Assembly: GCA_965221445.1 (NCBI GenBank)
Contig: CBDCSF010000013.1
Span: 2,046,001 to 2,110,000, forward strand
Direction: 5' to 3'
DNA: 64,000 bases
DNA from: MPNP01 sp965221445
GTDB taxonomy: Bacteria; Pseudomonadota; Alphaproteobacteria; Rhodobacterales; Rhodobacteraceae
The position numbers were made by a program, and so were the translations under genes. This document shows positions 37,870 through 46,765 of the stretch, one piece after another (the first letter of the stretch is position 1; each line of letters opens with the position of its first letter). The notes under the pieces were generated by a model. It did not search any database. It was not told the DNA's origin and saw only the letters and a program-made list of their open reading frames with translations.

Positions 37870-38080
37870 ATCATTCCTAAAATTTTTTCTTTCCTAGTAT
37901 GACCATGGCCTCTAAACATAAAGCACAAAGAAACCGCTTCGCTTTCCTCAGCGGTCTGTTTTTCAGAGGAACACCCGTTCAGGTGTTCATGTACCCCAAA
38001 TCTTAATGGCTATTTGACTTCCAAAGGCACTGGTCTTGTGAAAGTTCGTGCCAAGTAATAGCAAAAGGCAAAAATGTCAA
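37870..38080 (-). promoter_or_regulatory. rpsL leader: promoter -35 box and two hairpins
   Basis: On the minus strand a consensus TTGACA box (38080-38075) is followed by a weaker, AT-rich -10 zone near 38062-38052. Downstream, in the presumed 5' untranslated region, are two hairpins: GAACACC/GGTGTTC with a six-base loop (37988-37969), and a CCGCT/AGCGG stem (about 37953-37933) followed by TTTCTTTG, which resembles a weak terminator or attenuator. The latter stem could also stop transcripts coming from the SIR2-DUF4020 gene upstream. Confidence 0.5.
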
Positions 38081-38222
38081 CAGTTAAATGTTAAAAAATA
38101 TTAACAAACCACAAATCAAGAAAATGTTTATACGAACTTGTTAATTCACAGTTATCAGAAGTGTATGAGAATTTATATCTCCTAATATGCCAGGAAGTAA
38201 AAATGAATACTACGATTAAATT

Positions 38223-39179
38223 TCAGATTAGATCGCGCTGAGCAATTTTCCACAATCGTTTAAACGTAACATCAGAAACAAGATTTTGAGAAGAATCTTT
38301 AATTTTAGTTAAGATTCTCTTGAGTTCTGGCCTATTCCAATTCTGTAATTCATCATCCATAGTTTTATTTAATAGTTGTAATGTTTGATGTGGAAAACGA
38401 GTGGGATGGTCAGAATTTTGTAACCGATAAAGGCCACGACAATGATTTGTATCAATAGGTTTCAGGATATCTAAGCTTGTGACCCGTTCAACTGCATTTG
38501 GAAAGGTATCTTTACATTCCACAAGCAATTCAAGGAAAGCACATGAAGTATCTGAAGTATTTAAATTTTGCAACTGTGGCCAGTAATTATCAAGCCATGG
38601 CCACACTTTTCCTTCCCATACGACGTCATTTTGGCCATCGCTTTCAGCAATTCTACTACGTAAATAAATAAGTACTGTGATCAATTCTTTGGCAGAAAAA
38701 TTTTCTACGACATCATGGATCTCATTTTTTGTAAACTCTTTGGAAGCATCCAAGCAAATCATAATAAATAACGTCACAAGATTTTCTGACGCTTGATAAT
38801 CACTAGAATTCAACTTTAAGACGTCCAAAAAGCCATCCTTTATCGCCCTAAAAAGATTGGGCCCAATCACTGAAGACCAAGAATAGGATGACCAAAGGTC
38901 CAGAGCGTCCTTTTTGTATTTCAAATCCATGAATTTGATAATGTTTTTCGTAGTCCAGTCAGGATCAATCGTGAATAGATAATTCAAACGAGATGCTAAA
39001 ATTACCCTACCCTTGTGGCTATGAGTACTTTTGACGATACTTTTAAAATATGGCACAACTTCTTTAGGTATACCCTCTCCTTCTCTTGGGTTTCGTTTTA
39101 CTAAACGTTTCAATGCAGCCTCAGTAAGATATCCTGCAGGGTGGTTCAGAGAATCTGTCAATGGATCATTAATTATCAT
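38223..39179 (-). CDS. DUF4020-type C-terminal part of the SIR2 protein, in a shifted frame
   Basis: About 318 residues from ATG 39179 (the frame is open a little further upstream). It begins INDPLTDSLNHPAGYLTEAALKRL and contains DPDWTTKNIIKFMDLKYKKDALDLWSSYSW, which resembles the DUF4020 region found at the C-terminus of SIR2-domain defence proteins. It is in the +1 frame relative to the upstream SIR2 gene and overlaps its end by 11 bases (32 if a TTG start is used). It may be the displaced end of one 1,200-residue protein, or a separately reinitiated subunit. See findings. Confidence 0.6.
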   Translation of the reverse strand: MIINDPLTDSLNHPAGYLTEAALKRLVKRNPREGEGIPKEVVPYFKSIVKSTHSHKGRVILASRLNYLFTIDPDWTTKNIIKFMDLKYKKDALDLWSSYSWSSVIGPNLFRAIKDGFLDVLKLNSSDYQASENLVTLFIMICLDASKEFTKNEIHDVVENFSAKELITVLIYLRSRIAESDGQNDVVWEGKVWPWLDNYWPQLQNLNTSDTSCAFLELLVECKDTFPNAVERVTSLDILKPIDTNHCRGLYRLQNSDHPTRFPHQTLQLLNKTMDDELQNWNRPELKRILTKIKDSSQNLVSDVTFKRLWKIAQRDLI

Positions 39180-41859
39180 GCTTACAATCATCTTCAACAA
39201 CGATATTAATCAAGACTTTTTCCCAAAGTATCCGGTATTCAAACTCTGCCTCAGGTGGGCATTTGTCAGCAAGAAAATTTAATAGTTTACCAACACTAAA
39301 TCCAACTTTACCGAATAGGCAGTCTGGTGCATCCATAAGAATCTTTGCTACAAAAAGGGGTAGTTTTGTTCGTTGCCCAATTTCCTCTCCATTGGGATTA
39401 AGTTCACTAAGATAAATCTCCCAAAATTTCAAAGGCCACTCGTTTTGTTTTGTCAGATTCCGAAGTGCTGATACCACCTTAATTGGCTGCACTTTGGTTA
39501 ATCCCAAAAACTCGTTTGGTTTTAGTTCCTTATTGATTAGACCTAGAACTAGCTTATTCATATTGCCACTTAGAAATTCAGAGGGGGCAAACTCAGCCAT
39601 ATTCACAAAACGAGCCTTCCCACCCCATGTTAGAAACTCACCTTGTTCGTCTGGCTCAGAAGTGTAATCCAGTTTGGAATCATCAAGTAGTTTTAAGGAT
39701 TTTTTATTAATTTTAGCGCCTGACCAATAAAGCCTATGCAAACGTAAATGTTTCTCGTGGTTTATCCAGTCGGATTCATCATTGACCTCAGGTTGTTTTT
39801 CAAGAATTGCTTCTTCAATCTCTTGTTTCATTTCAGAAGACAAGCGGTTACCAGATAGTTTGAGAAAGCGTAACAACTCACGCCGCAAATTCCAATCCCA
39901 CAAACCTTGATGATTATTTCCTAAAATTATATGCATAGCAATTTGGATATCTGAATTCGGATCCGTAGTTATTGCATGAAGTGCTAGACGATGAAACAGT
40001 TGCCAAGGCGAATTTATCCATCTCTGAAGCAAATTCTCAGCCCGTAGTTTATCCTTTTCATTGATGGCTAGATAACTATCTCGTACCAAGTTTATAAGGT
40101 ACTTCCATTTCCTAGAAAATTCATCCTGTTCATGTTCAGCAATTGATTTCCTGAATGAGTAGGTGTGCCTAACTTCAATTTCAGCAATTTCAGAAAGAAC
40201 ATGTGCTGTTTCTAAATATTCTGTAAGAATTTCCGCATGTCTGGACAAAAAGCTAGAACTACTCAGTATAATATCTAACAAGTGCCAACAATTATCGTCA
40301 ACTGTTACCAAATCAAAATGGCCACAAAAATCAATTAGAGGCAATTCATTTGGTTGTTTATTGCTCATTAATTGCTGAAATTTCTTATCAGGTGAGATGC
40401 CACGCTTAACGATTAGATAGGGAGCTATTTCCCTGATCACCTCATCCTCAATAACAGTACGTAAATTTATATTATTATCTACATTCTCATACTGTTCCGC
40501 AATCCACTGTAATTTATACTGATCCTTTTGTTGGTTATTTACCAAGACCGACCACATGAGTTCAAGTTTAGGATCAATGCTTGGTGAATTAGCCAGTTTT
40601 ATGTTGATCAAATTACGGAATTCAGGATGAAGATGTCCCCCATTTTTTAGTACCCAATTTAATAATTGCGGTACATGCAGATGTTTTGTCAACCATCTTA
40701 CAAGGTGGCGTCTTGTACTGTCCAAATGGGAAATATTCGATTCCCAATGGAACCCTGAGACAATTCTGATTTCTTTCGAAGGGCAAGAAAATAAATTGCT
40801 ATTTGAAATCAGATTGAACCATTCTTCAAGTTTAACGTAATCCTGTTCATCGGTGATAGGGTCAGCGTTAGCAAGTGCTTCAGCGGCTGTTTCATCATTA
40901 AGTGCCCATACTACACGTTCCACTATAGGATCATCTTTTCCTGTGGGCATTTTTTTGATGCCATCCAATACGATATTTATTCGACTGAAGGGATCTCTTC
41001 CGATTCGAGCCCATTTAGTTAAGGTTTTTTCCAAGAGGTCATGTTTGTTTCTCGAACTGTAAATTATTGGCACAACGCCTTTGGTATGCCATTCTTCGCC
41101 AATTGAAAAACGCTCTTTTTTTCGAAGATCTATCCCTGTAAATGCAAAGGCTTCTTTGAATTGTGTATTCCTTGACCTTTCCGTTGCAATAGCATCAATC
41201 ATGTATCTTAACACCGGGTCGTTGAGGCTGTAACCCACAAAAACAACGGTGTACTTACGAAACAACTCAGTTATAAAACGTGCAGCCCACCCTTCAGTTA
41301 GATATGCACGACCGAAATCAGCAGATGTGAGTACTAAATTTTCACCCTTTTCATATTCCGTGTTAGAAATAATACCATGAAGGTGTACCAGGCTTCGCCA
41401 GCGATTAGAATCCGGTATAGGGAGTTTTGGCGCAGAATCAACGAACTCTTCTTCCAAACCAGCTTCAATGAATCTACGGTCAAAATTAGTGGTTACCAGC
41501 CTGAGTCCTTCTTCTTTATTCGCAGGATTAATTCTAGAAAGTTCAATTAATGCCTTGTGTAATGGGAGGTTTTTATTTTTTGGTGGCTTAGATAGCTGCT
41601 GGATAACATCTTGCCTTACGACATTAGTTACAAGTTCTCTTTCCAATAAACCAAGAACCCGGTCCAATTCATTTCCGTCTAAATCAATATTGATGTTGTT
41701 GTTTTCGATTAAATTTTCGACCAGGCCTTTGAATGTAGGAAGGTTTGAAGGCTTTCCTGCTGATATTCCAGCCCCACAGAAAAAAACTACATCCCCATTG
41801 TCCAACTCATTGAGTAGTCGTGTCGGAATGGAAGGACCATCTGCAATCAATTCAGGCAT
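39169..41859 (-). CDS. SIR2-domain protein, DSR-like anti-phage candidate (N-terminal part)
   Basis: 896 residues. The N-terminal third is a SIR2-type NAD-binding domain: VVFFCGAGISAGKPSNLPTF (GAGxS motif), LVTTNFDRRF, LVHLHGI with the catalytic-type histidine, and VVFVGYSLNDPVLRYMID. The rest is a long helical region with no recognised motif until it ends in frame at EDDCKHDN. SIR2 domains in defence proteins deplete NAD+ upon phage recognition. SIR2-DUF4020 proteins were described as DSR1-type defence genes. Base composition is visibly more AT-rich than the flanking ribosomal genes, consistent with acquisition. Confidence 0.82.
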   Translation of the reverse strand: MPELIADGPSIPTRLLNELDNGDVVFFCGAGISAGKPSNLPTFKGLVENLIENNNINIDLDGNELDRVLGLLERELVTNVVRQDVIQQLSKPPKNKNLPLHKALIELSRINPANKEEGLRLVTTNFDRRFIEAGLEEEFVDSAPKLPIPDSNRWRSLVHLHGIISNTEYEKGENLVLTSADFGRAYLTEGWAARFITELFRKYTVVFVGYSLNDPVLRYMIDAIATERSRNTQFKEAFAFTGIDLRKKERFSIGEEWHTKGVVPIIYSSRNKHDLLEKTLTKWARIGRDPFSRINIVLDGIKKMPTGKDDPIVERVVWALNDETAAEALANADPITDEQDYVKLEEWFNLISNSNLFSCPSKEIRIVSGFHWESNISHLDSTRRHLVRWLTKHLHVPQLLNWVLKNGGHLHPEFRNLINIKLANSPSIDPKLELMWSVLVNNQQKDQYKLQWIAEQYENVDNNINLRTVIEDEVIREIAPYLIVKRGISPDKKFQQLMSNKQPNELPLIDFCGHFDLVTVDDNCWHLLDIILSSSSFLSRHAEILTEYLETAHVLSEIAEIEVRHTYSFRKSIAEHEQDEFSRKWKYLINLVRDSYLAINEKDKLRAENLLQRWINSPWQLFHRLALHAITTDPNSDIQIAMHIILGNNHQGLWDWNLRRELLRFLKLSGNRLSSEMKQEIEEAILEKQPEVNDESDWINHEKHLRLHRLYWSGAKINKKSLKLLDDSKLDYTSEPDEQGEFLTWGGKARFVNMAEFAPSEFLSGNMNKLVLGLINKELKPNEFLGLTKVQPIKVVSALRNLTKQNEWPLKFWEIYLSELNPNGEEIGQRTKLPLFVAKILMDAPDCLFGKVGFSVGKLLNFLADKCPPEAEFEYRILWEKVLINIVVEDDCKHDN

Positions 41860-42119
41860 ACCTTAGTCCGGCAAACATTTATTTTTACTGGAGCAAGATA
41901 CACCGTGAGGGTATAAACTTGTATTGCTAAAAAATTTTCTATTATCATTTGGTACATCTGGCACTTTGAATTCGAATTTAGGGACATAATTGCACTTTTT
42001 GGAGTTTATTGTTTTTTGTGTAAATAAGTCATTCACTATCTGCTTGGTATATACGGAAATTTGCCAAAAAACATTGCTACTGCAGGTAATCTATGTAAAA
42101 CGAACGAACGAGTTCTTGT

Positions 42120-42148
42120 TTGACTAGCCCTTGTTGGATGGATATACT
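42120..42148 (+). promoter_or_regulatory. Sigma-70 promoter of the ABC importer operon
   Basis: TTGACT (42120-42125), 17-base spacer, TATACT (42143-42148): five of six matches to each consensus box with optimal spacing. It would give a leader of about 140 bases before the substrate-binding protein gene. Confidence 0.65.
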
Positions 42149-42214
42149 CCGTATATTGAATAAACAATAACCCCTTTGGGCACTGGGTACGAATCTTTGT
42201 TTATTTTGTTTGGA

Positions 42215-42235
42215 GTGTAAGAATTTTGGTTACAC
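42215..42235 (+). promoter_or_regulatory. Inverted repeat GTGTAA-N9-TTACAC upstream of the importer operon
   Basis: A perfect six-base inverted repeat, GTGTAA at 42215-42220 and TTACAC at 42230-42235, lies between the promoter and the ATG. It could be an operator for a dimeric repressor or a small hairpin in the leader. It does not resemble a Fur box. Confidence 0.45.
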
Positions 42236-42297
42236 TTTGGTGAAATCGTAAGGTTGATTAATGTTTTGGTGTAATGGGGTAATCAGGAGGATCTATG

Positions 42298-43326
42298 ATG
42301 ATTAAGAAACTTACGTTAGTACTTGCAGGATCATTAATTGCCCTTTCAGCATCAATCAATGCTTCACAGGCAGACAAGCTGACACTCTACTGTAGTGCAC
42401 AAGAGGATTGGTGCCAGCTCTTGGCCCGAAGCTTCGAAGACGCCACCGGAATTGACGTGAATATGACAAGAAAGTCTTCAGGGGAAACCTACGCTCAAAT
42501 ACGCGCAGAATCTTCCAACCCAAAAGGGGATATCTGGTGGGGCGGTACGGGTGACCCTCATCTTCAGGCAGCTGAGGAAGGTTTGACTATGGAATATATG
42601 TCACCCATGCGTGATCAACTTCACGACTGGGCAATCAGTCAGGCAGAAAGTGCCGGCAACAGGACAATTGGTATCTATTCTGGAGCTCTTGGATATGGCT
42701 ACAATACCGAAATTCTTGAAGCTAATGATTTACCGGTCCCAGGATGCTGGAGGGATTTGCTGAAACCTGAGTATAAAGGACATGTCCAAATGGCAAATCC
42801 AAATTCATCGGGAACGGCTTATACCACTCTTGCCTCAATGGTTCAGATTTTCGGAGAGGAAGAAGGATTTAACTTCATGAAAGATCTCCATAAAAATATC
42901 AACCAGTATACCAAATCAGGGTCAGCACCGATCAAGGCTGCCGGACGTGGTGAGAATACCATAGGGATCGTTTTCATGCACGATGCAGTGAAGCAGGCCG
43001 TTACCGGCTTTCCTATCGCGGTAGTTGCTCCATGTGAGGGTACAGGCTACGAAATCGGTTCAATGTCCATAATTGATGGTGCTCGAAATCTGGAAGAAGC
43101 AAAGATGTTCTACGATTGGGCATTAAGTACTGATGCACAAAACCTGGCACTCCAGGTCAACGCCTTCCAGGTACCATCAAACCGCTCTTCTGAGACATCA
43201 CCGTCTGCACCGGACATGAGTCAGATTAAATTAATCGACTATGATTTCAGGAAATATGGTTCTTCAGATGAACGGAAGCGATTGCTACAGAAATGGGACG
43301 AAGAGGTATCCGTCCTTCCACAGTAA
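42298..43326 (+). CDS. Periplasmic substrate-binding protein, Fe3+/AfuA-type ABC importer
   Basis: About 342 residues with an N-terminal Sec signal (MIKKLTLVLAGSLIALSASINASQA). The mature part LTLYCSAQEDWCQLLARSFEDATGIDVNMTRKSSGETYAQI and DIWWGGTGDPHLQAAEEGL fits the cluster of ferric-binding proteins. Members of this family bind Fe3+, but some AfuA relatives bind sugar phosphates, so the ligand is uncertain; no full set of ferric-ligand tyrosines could be assigned by eye. Start chosen at the second of two ATGs because the AGGAGG site is then seven bases away. Confidence 0.85.
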   Translation: MIKKLTLVLAGSLIALSASINASQADKLTLYCSAQEDWCQLLARSFEDATGIDVNMTRKSSGETYAQIRAESSNPKGDIWWGGTGDPHLQAAEEGLTMEYMSPMRDQLHDWAISQAESAGNRTIGIYSGALGYGYNTEILEANDLPVPGCWRDLLKPEYKGHVQMANPNSSGTAYTTLASMVQIFGEEEGFNFMKDLHKNINQYTKSGSAPIKAAGRGENTIGIVFMHDAVKQAVTGFPIAVVAPCEGTGYEIGSMSIIDGARNLEEAKMFYDWALSTDAQNLALQVNAFQVPSNRSSETSPSAPDMSQIKLIDYDFRKYGSSDERKRLLQKWDEEVSVLPQ

Positions 43327-43329
43327 CAC

Positions 43330-45546
43330 TTGCTGACTAATGAAAACAATTATCCCCACCCGATACTGATCTTCTGGATTATTGTTGGGTGGGTCGGCTT
43401 TTGCCTCTTCCCGTGGTATGGGATTGAGGATGGCTTTTTCTCATTTCGATGGATTTTTGACGGTTACCCACTAGACCCGGACTACGCTCCGGCAGCCTTT
43501 CTGCTTTTAAGTGGCGAAAAGGTTTGGCTCACGCCTTTCTTCATTCTTCTTGTCTTACCACTTACTCTTATCAGACGACGTAAATCCGATCCACTTTATG
43601 GCCGCGGCCTGATTCTAATCGGAGTGGTTGGTTTCGGTTGGCTGTTTGTCCAAGGTTTCGCGATCGGGATTCGAGGCTACAACTTCGACTGGTTGGAACT
43701 GGTGTTTGGTGAACTTGGGGACCGACAGTTCGGGATGGGTTACGGTGCAATGCTTTGTGCCATGTCATTTCTATTTTTTTTTACTCAAGGTATTGCTGCA
43801 CGGGGAGCAGTTGAGGGTGATGTATTTGTAGTAAGTGCTATTGGTGGGGTTATAGTGATCGTACTTACTTTCGTTGCATTCCCTATCGCCAATATGCTCA
43901 TCTCAGCTTTTTTTGATGATGGTGGCGGGTACTCCATTTCTGCTTTTTCCTCGAAATTTTTTGATGACCGATTATGGGGTCTTGCCTGTATCACGGGTGG
44001 TCGGTGTGGTGCTGCCTGGAACTCACTTTTCCTTGCCGTTACAGTAGGATGCACCACGACCATACTTGGTCTTGCCTTTGCCTTGGTTGTCACCCGTGCC
44101 AGGTTTCGTTATCAGCGAGGATTACGAACACTGACAGTTCTTCCCATTATTACGCCACCATTTGTAATTGGCCTTGCCTTAATCCTGCTTTTTGGCAGAT
44201 CAGGAACCGTTACGGTTTTCATAGCCGATATGTTCGGAGTACAACCAAGCAGGTGGCTCTATGGATTGCCGGGAATAATAATCGCCCAAACACTAGCCTA
44301 TACGCCAATTGCATTTCTTGTACTCATAGGAGTTGTCGAAGGGGTATCGCCAGCCATGGAGGAAGTCGCACAGACCCTACGTGCCAATCGTACCCAGATT
44401 TTTCAAACAGTTTCCCTTCCGCTTATGCGGCCAGGCATTGCCAACTCCTTCCTCCTTGGTTTCATTGAGAGCATGGCGGACTTTGGAAATCCGCTGGTTC
44501 TGGGAGGAAATTTTGATGTCCTTTCAACCGAAATCTTTTTTGCTATTGTGGGAGCTCAGTATGATCAAGGCCGTGCCGCAGTACTGGCGATTGTTTTACT
44601 CTGTTTTACTCTCTCAGCTTTCTATGCACAGCGTGTCTGGTTGGGAAAGAAAAGCTATACAACTGTTACAGGCAAGGGAGATACCGGTATTCATCCCGAT
44701 CTACCACGAGGATTAGCGATCATTGTCACGACAGTTGCTCTCATTTGGGCGTTTTTTACAGTCACCGTTTACGGTATGATCGTATATGGCAGCGTGGTTG
44801 AGCTTTGGGGAGTAAACAACACACTGACGCTAAAGCACTATATCACCGCGTTTTCGATACGTTTTGAGGACTACGGCATCCGTTGGTCAGGAGCAGCATG
44901 GGACAGTTTCTGGACCACGATTACTATTGCGGGTATTGCTGCCCCACTGACCGCAGCCGTGGGAATCTTAACTGCATATCTGCTTATAAGAAAGAACTTT
45001 GCTGGCAAGAATGTCTTCGAATTTGGTACCATGCTTTCATTCGCAATTCCCGGTACTGTTATTGGTGTCAGTTATATTCTTGCATTCAATGTACCACCAA
45101 TTGAAATCACTGGAACTGGGGTCATCCTTGTCGTTAGTTTCATTTTTCGTAACATGCCAGTCGGAGTACGTGCAGGAATCGCATCCATGTCACAACTTGA
45201 TCGCTCACTAGATGAGGCATCGTTGACTCTCGGTGCGAGTAGCTGGCATACCTTCCGTAAGATTATCCTACCTCTTCTTAAACCGGCGATTCTTGCTGCA
45301 CTGATCTACAGTTTTGTACGTGCTATGACAGCAATTTCTGCGGTTATTTTCCTTGTTTCTGCGGAGTATGACATGGCCACGAGCTATATTATCGGAAGAG
45401 TCGAGAACAATGATTACGGCTTGGCCATTGCTTATTCAACTACGTTGATATTTGTTATGCTCGCAGTGGTAGGAATATTGCGTCTGTTGGTAGGTCGAGT
45501 ACAGATTGGAAGACGGACCCTGCATGGATCGGAGGTACAGGTATGA
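43330..45546 (+). CDS. Fused two-domain ABC permease (FbpB/AfuB type)
   Basis: 738 residues with about twelve membrane spans, a duplicated permease. The two cytoplasmic EAA loops are EVAQTLRANRTQIFQTVSLPLMRPGI and DEASLTLGASSWHTFRKIILPLLKPAI, one per half. The first 200 residues add extra membrane segments before the first permease domain. It starts with TTG three bases after the preceding stop. The ATPase gene overlaps its end by four bases (ATGA). Confidence 0.9.
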   Translation: MLTNENNYPHPILIFWIIVGWVGFCLFPWYGIEDGFFSFRWIFDGYPLDPDYAPAAFLLLSGEKVWLTPFFILLVLPLTLIRRRKSDPLYGRGLILIGVVGFGWLFVQGFAIGIRGYNFDWLELVFGELGDRQFGMGYGAMLCAMSFLFFFTQGIAARGAVEGDVFVVSAIGGVIVIVLTFVAFPIANMLISAFFDDGGGYSISAFSSKFFDDRLWGLACITGGRCGAAWNSLFLAVTVGCTTTILGLAFALVVTRARFRYQRGLRTLTVLPIITPPFVIGLALILLFGRSGTVTVFIADMFGVQPSRWLYGLPGIIIAQTLAYTPIAFLVLIGVVEGVSPAMEEVAQTLRANRTQIFQTVSLPLMRPGIANSFLLGFIESMADFGNPLVLGGNFDVLSTEIFFAIVGAQYDQGRAAVLAIVLLCFTLSAFYAQRVWLGKKSYTTVTGKGDTGIHPDLPRGLAIIVTTVALIWAFFTVTVYGMIVYGSVVELWGVNNTLTLKHYITAFSIRFEDYGIRWSGAAWDSFWTTITIAGIAAPLTAAVGILTAYLLIRKNFAGKNVFEFGTMLSFAIPGTVIGVSYILAFNVPPIEITGTGVILVVSFIFRNMPVGVRAGIASMSQLDRSLDEASLTLGASSWHTFRKIILPLLKPAILAALIYSFVRAMTAISAVIFLVSAEYDMATSYIIGRVENNDYGLAIAYSTTLIFVMLAVVGILRLLVGRVQIGRRTLHGSEVQV

Positions 45547-46616
45547 AGAACAATTTACTGGGAAGAAGAGCTGCCCCGGTACGGTTTGAGGGTGTCACAA
45601 AGACGTTTGGAAAAGATATCGTTGCTGTGAACAATATCAATCTTCAAATTGACGCCGGCAAGCTTGTTACCCTGCTTGGACCGTCTGGTTGTGGTAAAAC
45701 AACAACACTAAGATTGATTGCCGGTCTTGAAATGGTGACAGCAGGCCGGATTCTGATCGGCGATCACGACGTAACCAAGTTTCCAGCTACAGACCGTGAC
45801 GTTACAATGGTCTTCCAATCCTATGCACTTTTTCCACACATGAATGTTCTTGCCAATGTCATGTATGGTCTTACCTTTTCAGATTTCGGCAAGGACGAGG
45901 CTCGAAGTAAGGCCGAACAGGGACTAAATCTTCTTGGTCTCAAGGGATTGGGTACTCGACTTCCAAGCGAACTCTCGGGCGGACAGCAGCAACGGGTTGC
46001 TTTGGCCCGGGCCCTGGTATTGGAGCCTCAGGTTCTCTTGTTTGATGAACCACTCTCAAATCTAGACGCCAAACTTCGCCGCCAGGTAAGGGAAGACATT
46101 CGATCAATTCAGCAGGAAACCGGTCTCACCGTTGTATATGTAACACACGATCAAGAGGAGGCCCTGGCAGTTTCGGACGAAATTGTCGTAATGCGAAACG
46201 CTGAAATTGCTCAAACTGGAACACCACGCGAACTCTTTGATTCACCAAACGACATTTTCGTAGCAGACTTTATAGGTGAAGCAAATCTGCTTTCATGCAA
46301 AATTATTGATGTCAAGGACGGTATAGCAACCATTGAGATTGAAGGTTTTCATCATCAACTATCGGCACGTGGGCTTTCACCCGGACCGGCAGTTCTTGCG
46401 GTTCGGCCATCGCGGCTTCTAATTGGCAAGGATGACGGCATTCCAGCAACCATCGCAAAATCGACATATGTTGGTGTTCGTATGGAATACACTTTAGTGG
46501 GCTCCTTTGGACAAGTCTTCATGGTTAATGACGATGTTGGTGAACCACTTAAGGTTGGTTCTGAAGTTCTGTTGTCGTTTGCGAAAAGTGGACCAGTTCT
46601 CCTGCTGTCGGAGTGA
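45543..46616 (+). CDS. ABC transporter ATPase (FbpC/AfuC/PotA type)
   Basis: 357 residues. Walker A GPSGCGKTTT, Q-loop in VFQSYALFPHMNV, signature LSGGQQQRVALARAL, Walker B LLFDEPLSNLDAKLRR, H-loop VYVTHDQEEAL, then a C-terminal TOBE-like regulatory domain from about 280. It powers the fused permease encoded just upstream. The convergent gap to rpoC (46617-46765) shows no strong terminator hairpin. Confidence 0.95.
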   Translation: MKNNLLGRRAAPVRFEGVTKTFGKDIVAVNNINLQIDAGKLVTLLGPSGCGKTTTLRLIAGLEMVTAGRILIGDHDVTKFPATDRDVTMVFQSYALFPHMNVLANVMYGLTFSDFGKDEARSKAEQGLNLLGLKGLGTRLPSELSGGQQQRVALARALVLEPQVLLFDEPLSNLDAKLRRQVREDIRSIQQETGLTVVYVTHDQEEALAVSDEIVVMRNAEIAQTGTPRELFDSPNDIFVADFIGEANLLSCKIIDVKDGIATIEIEGFHHQLSARGLSPGPAVLAVRPSRLLIGKDDGIPATIAKSTYVGVRMEYTLVGSFGQVFMVNDDVGEPLKVGSEVLLSFAKSGPVLLLSE

Positions 46617-46765
46617 TCTGTTATTCACTTGACGAAAGCGATGCGTTTAGAAAAGTCCTTGCTTCTGATCCAGTGGTATGGAGAAATCAAGGCTTTCGAT
46701 CGACAGGTTTTTGTTACTGATTATAAAACCTTCTTCAAAATCGGTCCAACCCTAGATTCAGTATA

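Larger units (their letters stand above)
41867..42294 (+). promoter_or_regulatory. Divergent intergenic region of 428 bases
   Basis: AT-rich gap between the SIR2 gene (minus) and the ABC importer operon (plus). A sigma-70-type promoter (42120-42148) and an inverted repeat (42215-42235) serving the importer side are listed separately. No gene, RNA or convincing promoter for the SIR2 gene was recognised in the remaining sequence. Confidence 0.6.
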
